Source of the DNA: Rhodoferax sp.
Lineage (GTDB): Bacteria; Pseudomonadota; Gammaproteobacteria; Burkholderiales; Burkholderiaceae_C
NCBI GenBank assembly: GCA_031291295.1
Contig: JARLJI010000136.1
Location: 42,375-106,374 of the forward strand
Reading direction: 5' to 3'
Length of the DNA: 64,000 nucleotides
The position numbers and the translations under genes were made by a program. Below the pieces are notes generated by a model. That model did not search any database. It had not been told where the DNA came from and worked only from the letters and a program-made list of their open reading frames with translations. Shown piece by piece: positions 1-8,474 of the stretch. The stretch's first letter is position 1. Every line of letters begins with the position of its first letter.

Positions 1-164
1 GCTTCGTCATCCCGACCTCGCACCGTGAATACGCAGAGAACACGTTCGACATGCGGGGGGGCTGCGGCTTCTCGTTTGGCAACGGGTGCTCGGACGGTGC
101 CAGCGAAACAAGCCTGTTTGGCGGTACCAAGAAGCGCACGATCCCGATCAAGGCGGAGGTCTGA
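1..164 (+). CDS. narH: Respiratory nitrate reductase beta subunit, C-terminal end (partial)
   Basis: Only the last 54 codons are present, read from base 3 to the TGA at 162-164; the rest lies left of the window. The tail includes GGCGFSFGNGCSDG and ends TIPIKAEV, as in NarH C-termini. NarH is the iron-sulfur electron-transfer subunit that carries electrons from the NarI cytochrome b to the NarG molybdenum site on the cytoplasmic face of the membrane. The stop lies 3 bp before narJ, and narI follows with an overlap, so this is the narGHJI arrangement. The identification leans on these neighbours as much as on the fragment. Confidence 0.85.
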   Translation, partial: FVIPTSHREYAENTFDMRGGCGFSFGNGCSDGASETSLFGGTKKRTIPIKAEV

Positions 165-167
165 ACC

Positions 168-875
168 ATGACGATCCAAAATGCAAGTTTGACCCTGCGC
201 GTCCTCGCCAGGCTGTTGTCCTACCCCGGCGCGGAACTGCACGCACACCTGGCCGCCATGCGCGAGGTGTTGCACAACGAGCGCGCCGTCGGCGTTGCCC
301 GGCTTGTTGAGCTCGACGCCCTTATCGACTCGCTGATTCAGGCAGACGCCATGGACTCGGAAGCCGCCTATGTGGAATTGTTCGATCGCGGGCGATCCAC
401 CTCGCTGCATCTTTTCGAGCACGTTCACGGCGACTCGCGGGATCGCGGTCCAGCCATGATCGATCTGGCGCAGACCTATGAAAAGGCCGGCCTGTACCTG
501 GCGCCCGACGAACTGCCCGACTATCTACCTGCGGTGCTGGAGTTTGTCTCGACCCAGCCACCAAAGGAAGCCCGGGCCTTTCTGGCCGAGATGGCGCATA
601 TTTTCAACACCTTGTTTGGCGCTCTCCAGCAACGCCAGAGCGCTTATGCCAGTGTTCTTGGCGCCTTGCTGGAGCTGGCGGGTGAAAAGGCCCAGCCGGT
701 CAAGCAGGCGCCGGAGGAGGCGCTGGATGCCAGCTGGGTCGAGCCCCTGGCGTTCGATGGCTGCTCGTCGCAGGGACAGGCCAAGCCCGGCCAACCCCAA
801 CCCATTCACATTGTCAGAGCGGAGCCCGGCCGCTCCATGCCCAAGACCTCTTCCGGGCAAGGAGCCTCCATATGA
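168..875 (+). CDS. narJ: Nitrate reductase molybdenum cofactor assembly chaperone NarJ
   Basis: This 235-residue soluble protein has no signal peptide or membrane segment. NarJ-family (TorD-like) chaperones bind apo-NarG and hold it for cofactor insertion and docking on NarI; they are not part of the final enzyme. The N-terminal half has the helical family pattern, with [12 protein letters not shown] near residue 12 and [27 protein letters not shown] around residues 67-93, the latter typical of NarJ. The C-terminal third is proline- and glutamine-rich and probably disordered. The ATG lies 3 bp after narH, and the stop overlaps the narI start as ATGA, pointing to translational coupling. Confidence 0.95.
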   Translation: MTIQNASLTLRVLARLLSYPGAELHAHLAAMREVLHNERAVGVARLVELDALIDSLIQADAMDSEAAYVELFDRGRSTSLHLFEHVHGDSRDRGPAMIDLAQTYEKAGLYLAPDELPDYLPAVLEFVSTQPPKEARAFLAEMAHIFNTLFGALQQRQSAYASVLGALLELAGEKAQPVKQAPEEALDASWVEPLAFDGCSSQGQAKPGQPQPIHIVRAEPGRSMPKTSSGQGASI

Positions 876-1606
876 ACGCCCTCGACATCTTCCTGTTTGG
901 CTACTACCCGTACATCTGCCTGACCGTCTTTCTGCTTGGCAGTCTGCTGCGTTTTGACCGTGACCAGTACACGTGGAAAAGCGACTCGTCGCAGCTCCTG
1001 CGCACCGGGCAACTGCGCTGGGGCAGCAACCTATTCCACATCGGTGTGCTGTTCCTGTTCTTCGGCCACTTCTTTGGCATGCTGACCCCCCACGTCGTGT
1101 ACGAGCACTTCATCGGCGCCGGCGCCAAGCAATTGACGGCCATGGTGAGCGGCGGCATCGCCGGAGTACTCGGCTTCATTGGCCTGACGATCCTGTTGCA
1201 TCGCCGCCTGGCCGACCCGCGCATCCGGGCGACCTCGAAAACCAGCGACATCGTGATCGTCGTTTTGCTCTGGCTCCAGCTTGCGCTCGGGTTGGCCACG
1301 ATTCCACTCTCGGCCCAACACCTGGATGGCAGCATGATGCTGCTTCTGGCCGAGTGGGCGCAACGCATCGTGACCTTCCGTACCGGCGCCGTAGAACTTC
1401 TTGCCGGTGCGAGCTGGGTGTTCAAAGTCCACATGTTCCTGGGCATGACCATCTTCCTGATCTTTCCGTTCACCCGGCTGGTGCACGTGTGGAGCGGATT
1501 TGCATCGATCACTTACCTCGTCCGTCCCTACCAGGTGGTGCGCAGCCGCAGGCTGAACGTCCCCAAGGGCCAGAACCTGCCACGCCAGCCCGGCGCCGGC
1601 GTGTAA
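872..1606 (+). CDS. narI: Respiratory nitrate reductase gamma subunit (cytochrome b, NarI)
   Basis: This is the membrane anchor that oxidises quinol and passes electrons through two b hemes to NarH. The 244 residues contain five hydrophobic helices. By my count histidines fall at positions 56, 66, 187 and 205, the same numbering as the four heme-ligating histidines of E. coli NarI, in the contexts [20 protein letters not shown] and LVHVWSG. The start overlaps the narJ stop by four bases. Length and ligand spacing are those of a complete, functional subunit. Confidence 0.97.
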   Translation: MNALDIFLFGYYPYICLTVFLLGSLLRFDRDQYTWKSDSSQLLRTGQLRWGSNLFHIGVLFLFFGHFFGMLTPHVVYEHFIGAGAKQLTAMVSGGIAGVLGFIGLTILLHRRLADPRIRATSKTSDIVIVVLLWLQLALGLATIPLSAQHLDGSMMLLLAEWAQRIVTFRTGAVELLAGASWVFKVHMFLGMTIFLIFPFTRLVHVWSGFASITYLVRPYQVVRSRRLNVPKGQNLPRQPGAGV

Positions 1607-1618
1607 CCAGGAGCCGCC

Positions 1619-2416
1619 ATGCCGACCGACACCCTGACACTTCCTGTTTCCAACGTTGCCGTGGCCTACGTCAACGGCGTGGCCCTGAGTCGTCCCGACG
1701 AAGTGCTCACGCCCGACGAACTGCGCCAGCGCGGTTGCACCGAACTGTTGCGCCAGGCCGCACAAGTCGCCGGACTCCTCGCCGACGACGATGCGCCATC
1801 CTTTGACGGCGTTATCAGCGAATGGGCGGCGCAGGCCATTGACAGCCTGATCGAGCAGCAACTGAAGGTGCCTGATCCGTCGGAGGAGGCCTGCCTGCGC
1901 CATCACGCCGCGCATCAGGGCACCTACCGCACGGGCGAGAAAGTGCGCGTGCGGCACATCCTGTTTGCGGTGACGCCGGGCGTTGACGTTGTGGCATTGC
2001 GCAAACGCGCGGAAGCCGCGTTGCTCGACGTACGCTGCCACAACGGCGATATGGACCACTTTGCGGGCACAGCCCGCGAGCTGTCCAACTGCCCCAGCGG
2101 CGCCGAGGGTGGCGACCTGGGCTGGCTGAGTGCCAGCGACTGCGCGCCCGAATTTGCCCGTGAATTGTTTGGCCACATCGAAGTGGGTGTGTTGCCACGT
2201 CTGGTGCACAGCCGCTTCGGATTGCACGTGGTGGAGGTGCTGGAGCGCGAGCCCGGCACGGCGCAATCGTTTGAATCGGTGCGCGGCGCCGTGACCCTGT
2301 CACTGCGACAACAGGCCTATGTCACCGCACTGCGTCAGTACCTGCGCCTGCTGGCCGGCGCGGCGCATCTTGAAGGTATCGACCTCGACGCCGCTGACAC
2401 ACCGCTGGTGCAGTAA
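1619..2416 (+). CDS. Parvulin-type peptidyl-prolyl isomerase in the nar operon
   Basis: This 265-residue protein has a rotamase (parvulin) domain over about residues 105-210: VRHILFAV at its start, GGDLGWL in the middle and HSRFGLHVVEVLERE at the end. The N-terminal part is helical and resembles NifM/SurA-like N-domains. No signal peptide is visible, so it is probably cytoplasmic. The gene starts 12 bp after narI with an AGGAG ribosome site and is surely co-transcribed. Parvulins often follow narI in beta- and gammaproteobacterial nar operons, where a role in folding or maturing the nitrate reductase is assumed; that role is inference. Confidence 0.85.
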   Translation: MPTDTLTLPVSNVAVAYVNGVALSRPDEVLTPDELRQRGCTELLRQAAQVAGLLADDDAPSFDGVISEWAAQAIDSLIEQQLKVPDPSEEACLRHHAAHQGTYRTGEKVRVRHILFAVTPGVDVVALRKRAEAALLDVRCHNGDMDHFAGTARELSNCPSGAEGGDLGWLSASDCAPEFARELFGHIEVGVLPRLVHSRFGLHVVEVLEREPGTAQSFESVRGAVTLSLRQQAYVTALRQYLRLLAGAAHLEGIDLDAADTPLVQ

Positions 2417-2455
2417 CCCACCCTCGGGCTGCAGGCCCGGCGGCGGATGTCCGCA

Positions 2456-2860
2456 TCAGCTCAGTATCACAGGCTGCCCTTGGCGGTCGAACGGAATAAG
2501 GGATTCCATGGAGCCTGCCTTGATGGACTCCACCATGCGCTGCAACGGGGCTTCAGCTTCCTTGCTGGTCGGCGCCACGCCGTCACGCCCCGCGAGCGCG
2601 GCAACAAACACAATCACCCAGTCATGTCCGAACTGGCTGGACTCTTCGACCAGCGCGGAAAACGTAGCCAGCTCTTGCGGCGTCTTGTCGACGCACATGA
2701 GCGGCGCCAGCGCGCCTCCCTGTCCGGCCTCGAAGCGGGCGCGCTGCGCGGCGGTGGCGTCGCCCGGCAGTTCGGCTCCCGAAAACACAAACAACAGCCG
2801 CTGCGGCTCGACCTGCTGCCGGCTTGCCAGCAGCAAGTCGTCAAAACTCGAAATCGTCAT
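2456..2860 (-). CDS. Conserved small protein of unknown function, divergent from nrdJ
   Basis: This 134-residue soluble protein has no signal peptide or membrane segment. It begins MTISSFDDLL and contains RLLFVFSGAELP, GGALAPLMCVDKTP, DWVIVFVAAL and a C-terminal FDRQGQPV. I recall similar small proteins in Burkholderiales next to class II ribonucleotide reductase genes, sometimes annotated by proximity as a ribonucleotide reductase subunit; the sequence shows nothing to support catalysis. It is convergent with the nar operon and divergent from the reductase gene, sharing a 226-bp intergenic region, so co-regulation is plausible. Function unknown. Confidence 0.75.
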   Translation of the reverse strand: MTISSFDDLLLASRQQVEPQRLLFVFSGAELPGDATAAQRARFEAGQGGALAPLMCVDKTPQELATFSALVEESSQFGHDWVIVFVAALAGRDGVAPTSKEAEAPLQRMVESIKAGSMESLIPFDRQGQPVILS

Positions 2861-2974
2861 CGTTGATTCTCCATTCGCATAAGGTCACGGCATGAATAGC
2901 ATCTCATCCCGGATACGCTCACTATAAGGCGAGCCGGATGTGATGGATGTGATGTACGCAACCCCAGTAGTGTC

Positions 2975-3012
2975 TTGCATTGAATCAAGTCGCCTGGAAT
3001 GATTCAATCAAT
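2975..3012. promoter_or_regulatory. FNR/Anr-like sites upstream of the cobalamin-dependent ribonucleotide reductase
   Basis: TTGCATTGAATCAA at 2975-2988 matches the FNR/Anr consensus (TTGAT-N4-ATCAA) with the correct 4-bp spacer, a perfect right half-site and a 3/5 left half-site. A second dyad, ATGATTCAATCAAT at 2999-3012, has a 3-bp spacer, so it is weaker. Another ATCAA half-site occurs at 3031-3035. They lie 75-110 bp before nrdJ and between two divergent genes. Anaerobic control of an oxygen-independent reductase next to a nar operon makes sense, but binding is inferred. Confidence 0.45.
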
Positions 3013-3086
3013 GACCGCAGTCTGCTCTAGATCAAATCGCCGGGGAATCCGCAGCACTACGATGCCTCCACTAAAGACCAAGGGGA

Positions 3087-5990
3087 ATGTTCATGAACAA
3101 GACTCTGCGCAAAAACCGGGCGCCCAAGCTTGAGATCGCAGCCCAGCCCATCAGCGAAGAAGTCCTGCTGGAAAAATACAGCAAGGGCGACGAGCGGTCC
3201 ATAGAGGCCGTCAACCGGCGCGTTGCCCGCGCGCTGGCGCAAAAGGAAACCCCCGAGCAACGCGCCTCGTGGGAGTCAAAATTCATGGAAGCCATGCAGC
3301 AGGGCTTTCTGCCGGCCGGCCGCATCCAGTCGGCGGCCGGAACCGATCTTTCCGCCACGCTGATCAACTGCTTTGTGCAGCCCGTGGGAGACTCCATTGC
3401 GCAGATGGAAGACGGCTATCCGGGCATCTACACGGCATTGACGGAGGCCGCGGAAACCATGCGGCGCGGCGGCGGCGTGGGCTATGATTTTTCGCGCATC
3501 CGCCCGCGCGGCGCCTGGGTTGGCAGCACCCAAAGCAGCGCCTCCGGGCCGATCAGCTACATGCGGGTGTTTGACCGCTCCTGCGAAACCGTCGAGTCGG
3601 CCGGCGCCCGGCGCGGGGCGCAAATGGGGGTGCTGCGTTGCGATCACCCCGACATCGAGGAATTCATCCACGCCAAGGACGCCGGCAACCTGACGAACTT
3701 CAATATTTCCGTAGGCGTGACCGACGCCTTCATGGAGGCAGTGCAGGACGACACCGAGGTGGAGTTGGTGCATCGCGCCGAACCCGGCCCGGCGCAAAAA
3801 GCCGCGGGCGCCTACAGCCAGGTCCAGGCGGACGGCAGCACGCAGTGGGTCTATCGCAAGCTGCGCGCACGCGATCTGTGGGATCAGATCATGCGCTCCA
3901 CCTATGACCATGCCGAGCCGGGCGTGCTGTTCCTCGACCAGATCAACCGCGACAACAACCTGTCGTACTGCGAAACCATCGCCAGCACCAATCCGTGCGC
4001 CGAGCAACCCCTGCCGCCCTACGGCTGCTGCTGCCTGGGCTCGATCGACCTCACGCGTTTTGTCGTCGCCCCGTTCGAGGACAGCGCGCACTTCGATGCG
4101 CCAGCGTTTGCCCGCGTGGCGCGCGTAGCGGTGCGCATGCTCGACAACGTGCTGGACGTGACGGTCTGGCCCCTGCCGCAGCAACAGAACGAGGCGCGCA
4201 ACAAGCGCCGTGTCGGCTTGGGCTTCACCGGCTTGGGCGATGCCCTGATCATGCTGGGCCTGCGTTATGACTCGCAAGAGGCCCAGGCCATGGCACAGCA
4301 CATCTCGGAGGTGATGCGCGATGCCGCGTACGACGCCTCCATCGAGCTGGCGCGCGAGCGCGGCGCCTTCCCGCTGTTCAATGCGGACCTGTACCTCAAC
4401 GCCAGCACCTTTGCCTCGCGCCTGCCGCAGCCCCTGAAGGACCGCATCCGCGCGCACGGATTGCGCAACTCGCACCTGCTGTCGATCGCCCCTACCGGCA
4501 CCATCAGCCTGGCATTTGCCGACAACGCCAGCAACGGCATCGAGCCCGCCTTCAGCTGGAGCTACACGCGTAAAAAGCGCATGGCGGATGGCAGCATCAA
4601 GGAATATTCGGTGGAAGATCACGCGTGGCGCCTGTACCGGCACCTGAAGGGCGAAGACGCGCCGTTGACGCCAGCTTTCGTGACCGCGCTGGAAATGAGC
4701 GCGCAGGCGCACGAGGCCATGGTGGCGGTAGTCGCCCCCTTCATCGACACGTCGATTTCCAAAACCGTGAATGTGCCGGCCGACTACCCGTATGCGGATT
4801 TCCAGAACCTGTATTTGCAGGCCTGGCTGTCGGGGCTCAAGGGTCTCGCGACCTACCGCCCCAACAGCGTGCTGGGCGCCGTGCTCAGCACCAGCTCCTC
4901 CCCGCCGGCCGCGCCGCTGCAAATCGATGGCGCGAACCGGCGCCTGGCGCTGGAGCGCTTGCCGGCCCCGGTGCTGTCCTCGCTGCGCTGGCCGGGTCGT
5001 CCCGAACTGCCGGGCGGCAACATGGCCTGGACCTTCATGGTGCATCACCCGTTCGGGGATTTCGCGCTGTTCGTGGGGGAACTCGCACCCGAAGACGGCG
5101 GCACCCCGCAACCCTTCGAGGTCTGGGTCAACGGTGCCGAGCAGCCGCGCGGGCTGGGCGCGCTGGCCAAAACCCTGTCCATGGATTTGCGTGCCAACGA
5201 CCCGGCCTGGCTGCAACTCAAGCTCGATGCGCTGGCCACCGTGGCGGAGGAGCGCTCTTTCGAGATGCCGTTTCCCCCGCACGGCGAGAAACGCCTGTTT
5301 CCGGGCGTGGTCGCCGCCACCGCGGCGGTCATCCGCTGGCGCTGTGAGCAGCTCAAGGCGCTGCCCCTGCTGGGTCGCGGCGGCCCCACACCGGTGCTGG
5401 ATGCCATGTTCAGCCGCGACGAGCCGCACACCGGCCCTTCTGGAACGCTGGCTTGGGCCGTGGATGTGGACAATCCGGCCACCGCTGAAGCCTTCACGCT
5501 CACGCTCAAGGAAGTCACGCTGCCAGGCCCCGATGGCAGCACGGTCACCCGGCCCTGCGCCGTGGGATTTTCCGGCAACTACCCGCGCGCGCTGGACGGC
5601 CTGGCGCGCCTGCTGTCACTCGACATGCGGGTGGTCGATCCGGCCTGGATCGGCATGAAACTGCGCAAGCTGCTCAACTATGCCGAGCCGCTCGGCAATT
5701 TCATGGCCTTTGTGCCCGGCCTGCCGCACGGTGAGCGCCGCCAGCAAACCTGGCCGTCCACCGTGGCCTATCTTGCGCGGCTCATCATCCACCGCTATGC
5801 CATGCTGGGTGTGTTGAACGAAGAGGGTTTTCCGCTGCGCGACATGGGCGTGCTCGATTCGCCGCAGGACCGTGACGCGCCTATCGTGCTGGCCGGCAGG
5901 CTGTGCCCGGAGTGCAGCAACCACACCATGATCCAGAAAGATGGCTGCGACTTTTGCACCGCCTGCGGCTTTGTGGGTCAATGCGGCTGA
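3087..5990 (+). CDS. nrdJ: Adenosylcobalamin-dependent ribonucleoside-diphosphate reductase (class II)
   Basis: This 967-residue enzyme reduces ribonucleotides to deoxyribonucleotides with a B12-derived radical, so it needs neither oxygen nor a NrdB partner. The catalytic barrel spans roughly residues 20-600 with [13 protein letters not shown], the active-site NPCAE motif (near residue 300) and IAPTGTISL. After it come two divergent TSCPD-like repeats (about 630-750 and 775-915), then a Cys-rich tail, CPECSN...CDFCTACG, likely the redox-active or zinc-binding end. The start has AAGGGGAATGTTC upstream. No cobalamin riboswitch is evident in the leader. Placement after nar fits anaerobic growth. 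Confidence 0.95.
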   Translation: MFMNKTLRKNRAPKLEIAAQPISEEVLLEKYSKGDERSIEAVNRRVARALAQKETPEQRASWESKFMEAMQQGFLPAGRIQSAAGTDLSATLINCFVQPVGDSIAQMEDGYPGIYTALTEAAETMRRGGGVGYDFSRIRPRGAWVGSTQSSASGPISYMRVFDRSCETVESAGARRGAQMGVLRCDHPDIEEFIHAKDAGNLTNFNISVGVTDAFMEAVQDDTEVELVHRAEPGPAQKAAGAYSQVQADGSTQWVYRKLRARDLWDQIMRSTYDHAEPGVLFLDQINRDNNLSYCETIASTNPCAEQPLPPYGCCCLGSIDLTRFVVAPFEDSAHFDAPAFARVARVAVRMLDNVLDVTVWPLPQQQNEARNKRRVGLGFTGLGDALIMLGLRYDSQEAQAMAQHISEVMRDAAYDASIELARERGAFPLFNADLYLNASTFASRLPQPLKDRIRAHGLRNSHLLSIAPTGTISLAFADNASNGIEPAFSWSYTRKKRMADGSIKEYSVEDHAWRLYRHLKGEDAPLTPAFVTALEMSAQAHEAMVAVVAPFIDTSISKTVNVPADYPYADFQNLYLQAWLSGLKGLATYRPNSVLGAVLSTSSSPPAAPLQIDGANRRLALERLPAPVLSSLRWPGRPELPGGNMAWTFMVHHPFGDFALFVGELAPEDGGTPQPFEVWVNGAEQPRGLGALAKTLSMDLRANDPAWLQLKLDALATVAEERSFEMPFPPHGEKRLFPGVVAATAAVIRWRCEQLKALPLLGRGGPTPVLDAMFSRDEPHTGPSGTLAWAVDVDNPATAEAFTLTLKEVTLPGPDGSTVTRPCAVGFSGNYPRALDGLARLLSLDMRVVDPAWIGMKLRKLLNYAEPLGNFMAFVPGLPHGERRQQTWPSTVAYLARLIIHRYAMLGVLNEEGFPLRDMGVLDSPQDRDAPIVLAGRLCPECSNHTMIQKDGCDFCTACGFVGQCG

Positions 5991-6030
5991 CGCGCAGCCC
6001 GCGCCCCCGCTGCCCGGGAGATGCTTGACG

Positions 6031-6663
6031 TCAGTGCAGGTGCCGCGGCTTGCGCCCGCCGCCGTGGCCGAAGCCGCCGTGGCCGCCGCCCATGCCGCGC
6101 GGGGGTTTGCCGATGTCGAGCGAGCTGACGAGCGCATCGAAACGCTTGGCAAAGAGCTTGTCGATCTCGGCCACCACGCCCACGAGTTCGGCACCATCGA
6201 AGTGACGCTCCATCGTGCTCACCACGTCCTGCACCAGCAGGTCGCGCTGGACCTGCAAAATGGCCGCAGGATTGGGTCCGACAAAAAACATGATGAAATC
6301 GTCGCGCGACTCCTCGGGTGAGTCTTCATCTTCTTCATCGAAATCGGTGTCGTAAAACGTCACCTCGATCGCCGCACCCTGCGCCGCCAGTTCGTTGAGA
6401 CTCATGCCCATCTCGTCAAGCGCTTCGCGAAAGTCCTCGTCTCCGCGCACCGTCCAGCACAGCTGCAACAGATGCTCCTGCGTATCGAATTTGATGCCCG
6501 GCTCTTCCTCGTAGGCGCTGGCAGCGCCATCGGCCAGCGAGCGCGCGCCAGCGTATTTCCATATGGGCGCGAGCGCGTCCTGCAGCTGCCCGAACGTCAC
6601 CTCGGGGCGCAGCGGAACCTCGCCATGGACGTGGATTTCAAAAGGGGTGTTGTAGCGTGACAT
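6031..6663 (-). CDS. Conserved hypothetical protein, probably DUF6806 family
   Basis: This 210-residue soluble protein has a conserved N-terminus (FEIHVHGEVPLRPEV), a centre with SAYEEEPGIKFD and CWTVRGDEDFR, a very acidic stretch DEEDEDSPEE near residue 115, and a Gly/His-rich tail (GGGHGGFGHGG) that could bind metal. I recognise the pattern from Burkholderiales proteins filed under DUF6806, from memory. It has no known function. The gene is the last host gene before island 1: its start codon lies only 14 bp from the degenerate left attachment site, so insertion probably separated it from its original upstream sequence. Confidence 0.7.
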   Translation of the reverse strand: MSRYNTPFEIHVHGEVPLRPEVTFGQLQDALAPIWKYAGARSLADGAASAYEEEPGIKFDTQEHLLQLCWTVRGDEDFREALDEMGMSLNELAAQGAAIEVTFYDTDFDEEDEDSPEESRDDFIMFFVGPNPAAILQVQRDLLVQDVVSTMERHFDGAELVGVVAEIDKLFAKRFDALVSSLDIGKPPRGMGGGHGGFGHGGGRKPRHLH

Positions 6664-6676
6664 AGTCAGATGTTAA

Positions 6677-6695
6677 TGGTGCCGGAGCCGGAACC
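6677..6695. repeat. Degenerate left attachment site (att) of island 1
   Basis: TGGTGCCGGAGCCGG here matches the reverse complement of the tRNA-Leu 3' end at 14606-14621 (TGGTGCCCGGAGCCGG) except for one missing C, and both are followed closely by AACC. It lies 14 bp upstream of the host DUF6806-like gene. Such short GC-rich tRNA-like strings can arise by chance, so the case rests on its pairing with the arm-type repeats just inside it. Confidence 0.55.
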
Positions 6696-6748
6696 ATAGA
6701 ACGGGCTGTAACCCGCGTGGATGCTAGCTTTCCCATATTAGATTTTGA

Positions 6749-6772
6749 AAAGTACCGTCAAAAGTACCGTCA
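6749..6772 (+). repeat. Tandem 12-bp repeats, candidate integrase arm-binding sites (left)
   Basis: Two perfect adjacent copies of AAAGTACCGTCA occupy 6749-6760 and 6761-6772. The same 12-mer occurs once at 14470-14481 beside the integrase, 7.7 kb away, with related TGACGGTATCT copies around it. Repeats just inside both ends of an integrated element are what tyrosine-integrase arm sites look like. Confidence 0.65.
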
Positions 6773-7083
6773 TTTTTCAAAGTGTCCCCGCATGTTGCAG
6801 GATTGACACGGAATGATTGATTGTGCCACCGTGTGCGCCATTACCCCAGCCAGGCCCGTTGTCCCGCATGGCCTGATTAACCGGCTGCGGTGGTTCGCTA
6901 TGACTGCCGCCAGTGCCGGTACTGCCGGGGTGGGGGTGTCTATGCCGATGTATGAGGGGTGGGGCGCTTGCAGCTAACTCCGGGACCACGCTAGGGGGTC
7001 TGAGGGACGGGGCGTTTTTTCTGCACACCCTCGTCTCCGACCGCGCTGTAAAAAAAGGTCAGCGATTTTGACGCTGCAATACC
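6773..7083. other. Intergenic end of island 1, no clear gene
   Basis: This 311-bp stretch between the arm repeats and the lipoprotein gene has G-rich runs and a weak hairpin near 7061-7077 (CAGCG...CGCTG). A minus-strand reading frame at 6777-7028 would encode an 83-residue Pro/Gly/His-rich peptide, but it has no convincing ribosome site and its composition looks like non-coding sequence. I see no supported gene here. Confidence 0.4.
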
Positions 7084-7611
7084 CTAGTTTTCGCTAAGCA
7101 GCTTTTTCTTTTCAGCTTCAAATTCGACTTCGGTAATGATGCCCCTCTTCCGCAAGTCGTCCAATTTAACCAACTCGGCGTAACGATCCCTAGGTTTTTC
7201 TGCTGGCTGGGTATTGGTAACAACGCCGGTCGTAATCTTCCCTGCTTCATCGGTCACAACGTCAGACCCCGGAACGAGATACGTTTTGCGCGCTGTACTG
7301 TCTTTTTTATCGACAAGCCGAAACCGGTACTCGAACGAAGCAAAATCGCCACAGCACCATCCCATAGGATGTGTTTTCGCCGAAATGGGATATGCGATCT
7401 TGCCCTGTGCTTCAGCGAAGGCATTTGCCTGACCAATGACATCGAGCCTCAACAAGTCTGCGTTGCCAAAAATGCCGCCATGATCCGACTTGTTGAGAAC
7501 GTAGGTATCTGGCCCGAGGTTGACAATGCCGGGGTTTGTTGCGCACCCAGCCAAGGCTACGACCAAGAAAAGTACGGCGCTCACTCGGGAAAAGAAGGGA
7601 AAAGACTGCAT
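7084..7611 (-). CDS. Putative lipoprotein with C-terminal SHOCT domain
   Basis: This 175-residue protein starts with a lipoprotein signal peptide: positively flanked hydrophobic stretch, then lipobox LAGC with the lipidated Cys near residue 23. The middle contains YPISAKTHPMGWCCGD and a region that looks beta-rich. The last 32 residues (YAELVKLDDLRKRGIITEVEFE...) are a textbook SHOCT short C-terminal domain, usually found at protein ends and thought to mediate oligomerisation. An AAAGG ribosome site precedes the ATG. As the most distal island 1 gene it is best seen as cargo; its role is unknown. Confidence 0.8.
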   Translation of the reverse strand: MQSFPFFSRVSAVLFLVVALAGCATNPGIVNLGPDTYVLNKSDHGGIFGNADLLRLDVIGQANAFAEAQGKIAYPISAKTHPMGWCCGDFASFEYRFRLVDKKDSTARKTYLVPGSDVVTDEAGKITTGVVTNTQPAEKPRDRYAELVKLDDLRKRGIITEVEFEAEKKKLLSEN

Positions 7612-7805
7612 GTAACCTTTAATTTACGGTGCGTTGGTGGGGTGGGCGGGGATGTGCTCAACTCTGGGCGCACCGGGACGGGGTGCCGAATGCCAGGCCC
7701 CCACTACCGGACCGCGATATAAAAATTGACTACCATGAACAACGGCTTTCGCTGAGGCCTCTCATGTTGCCACTGGAAGTGCACCTCTGGAACGAAGGAT
7801 TTCGT

Positions 7806-8060
7806 TCAGCGAATACGCGTTGCCGAGACGGTTTCATTATCGTCTGTGTTGATCAACGTGTCGTCGCAAACGACGATCTCTGTCGTTGGAAGCCAGAGCG
7901 AAGAGTCGATGCGGTCGACCGCATCGACCTCCCAAATTGAGCCATCCTCAAGCTTTACTATCTCGCCACCGGCGGAAACTGACTCGACCCAATGCCCTGC
8001 CTCGCAAGCATAGGAAAAAGTTGAGAACAAAAGAAAACCAATCGTCAATAAGCGCTTCAT
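7806..8060 (-). CDS. Small secreted or periplasmic protein of unknown function
   Basis: This 84-residue protein has an N-terminal signal peptide (MKRLLTIGFLLFSTFSYA, probable cleavage after SYA). The mature part is about 66 residues with two cysteines (CEAGHW and VVCDD) that could form a disulfide, plus the motif EIVKLEDGSIWEVD. I recall similar small secreted proteins in proteobacteria, none with known function. On its own transcript or following 8196-8908 on the minus strand, it sits in the cargo end of island 1. Confidence 0.7.
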   Translation of the reverse strand: MKRLLTIGFLLFSTFSYACEAGHWVESVSAGGEIVKLEDGSIWEVDAVDRIDSSLWLPTTEIVVCDDTLINTDDNETVSATRIR

Positions 8061-8195
8061 GTCACCCCTTGGTTACGGTTTGTCACCGTCCGGTAGGGTA
8101 GCACCACCACAGGCCATGAGTCGGCTCAGGCGTCGATCCGGGAGCCTTGGCGGTCACAATACGGCCTCGCGCGCGCGCCCGATGTTGTGCGACTG

Positions 8196-8474
8196 CTAGA
8201 AATCACGGGGATAGACGTTCGAATGAAATTTCGGGGGGCAACCTTCCCCGAGTGCGCCATCCTCAATCATTTGCGCCTTCAGTCGTTCCAGCGCTGCAAT
8301 GACTTCAGGCAGGCCATCCGCTGGGAAATTGATTCCTTGGAATGTGGGCTTGAGCGCACCGCCGGCGGCGAGATATTGGCGGCGCAGGCATATGACCACG
8401 GCCCCCCTGTGTCCCTCAAGGGAAATCTTCACCGGATGCTTGCCAAGCAACAGCACTGTATCGGCGGCGCTCAT
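8196..8474 (-). CDS. PC4/p15-like putative ssDNA-binding protein of island 1
   Basis: I place the start at 8474, giving 92 residues (MSAADTVLLL...), because that ATG overlaps the upstream gene's stop as ATGA; the frame stays open further upstream. The core, KISLEGHRGAVVICLRRQY followed by LKPTFQGINFPADGLPEVI, resembles the PC4/p15 transcriptional coactivator fold, in which a beta strand, a KPT-KKGI-type motif and a C-terminal helix bind single-stranded DNA. Location close to the primase-helicase would suit an ssDNA-binding partner. The match is by eye and unconfirmed. Confidence 0.6.
   Translation of the reverse strand: MSAADTVLLLGKHPVKISLEGHRGAVVICLRRQYLAAGGALKPTFQGINFPADGLPEVIAALERLKAQMIEDGALGEGCPPKFHSNVYPRDF

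Noticed and set aside
2861..3086. Cobalamin riboswitch before the B12-dependent reductase
   Set aside because: The leader lacks a recognisable B12-box and the expected folded leader; only FNR-like sites are evident.
3276..5429. 717-codon open frame antisense to the ribonucleotide reductase gene
   Set aside because: It is a GC-rich shadow of nrdJ with Arg/Gly/Ala-biased composition, no ribosome site and no recognisable motif.
6777..7028. 83-codon minus-strand frame in the left end of island 1
   Set aside because: Pro/Gly/His-rich composition and no ribosome site; resembles non-coding sequence.
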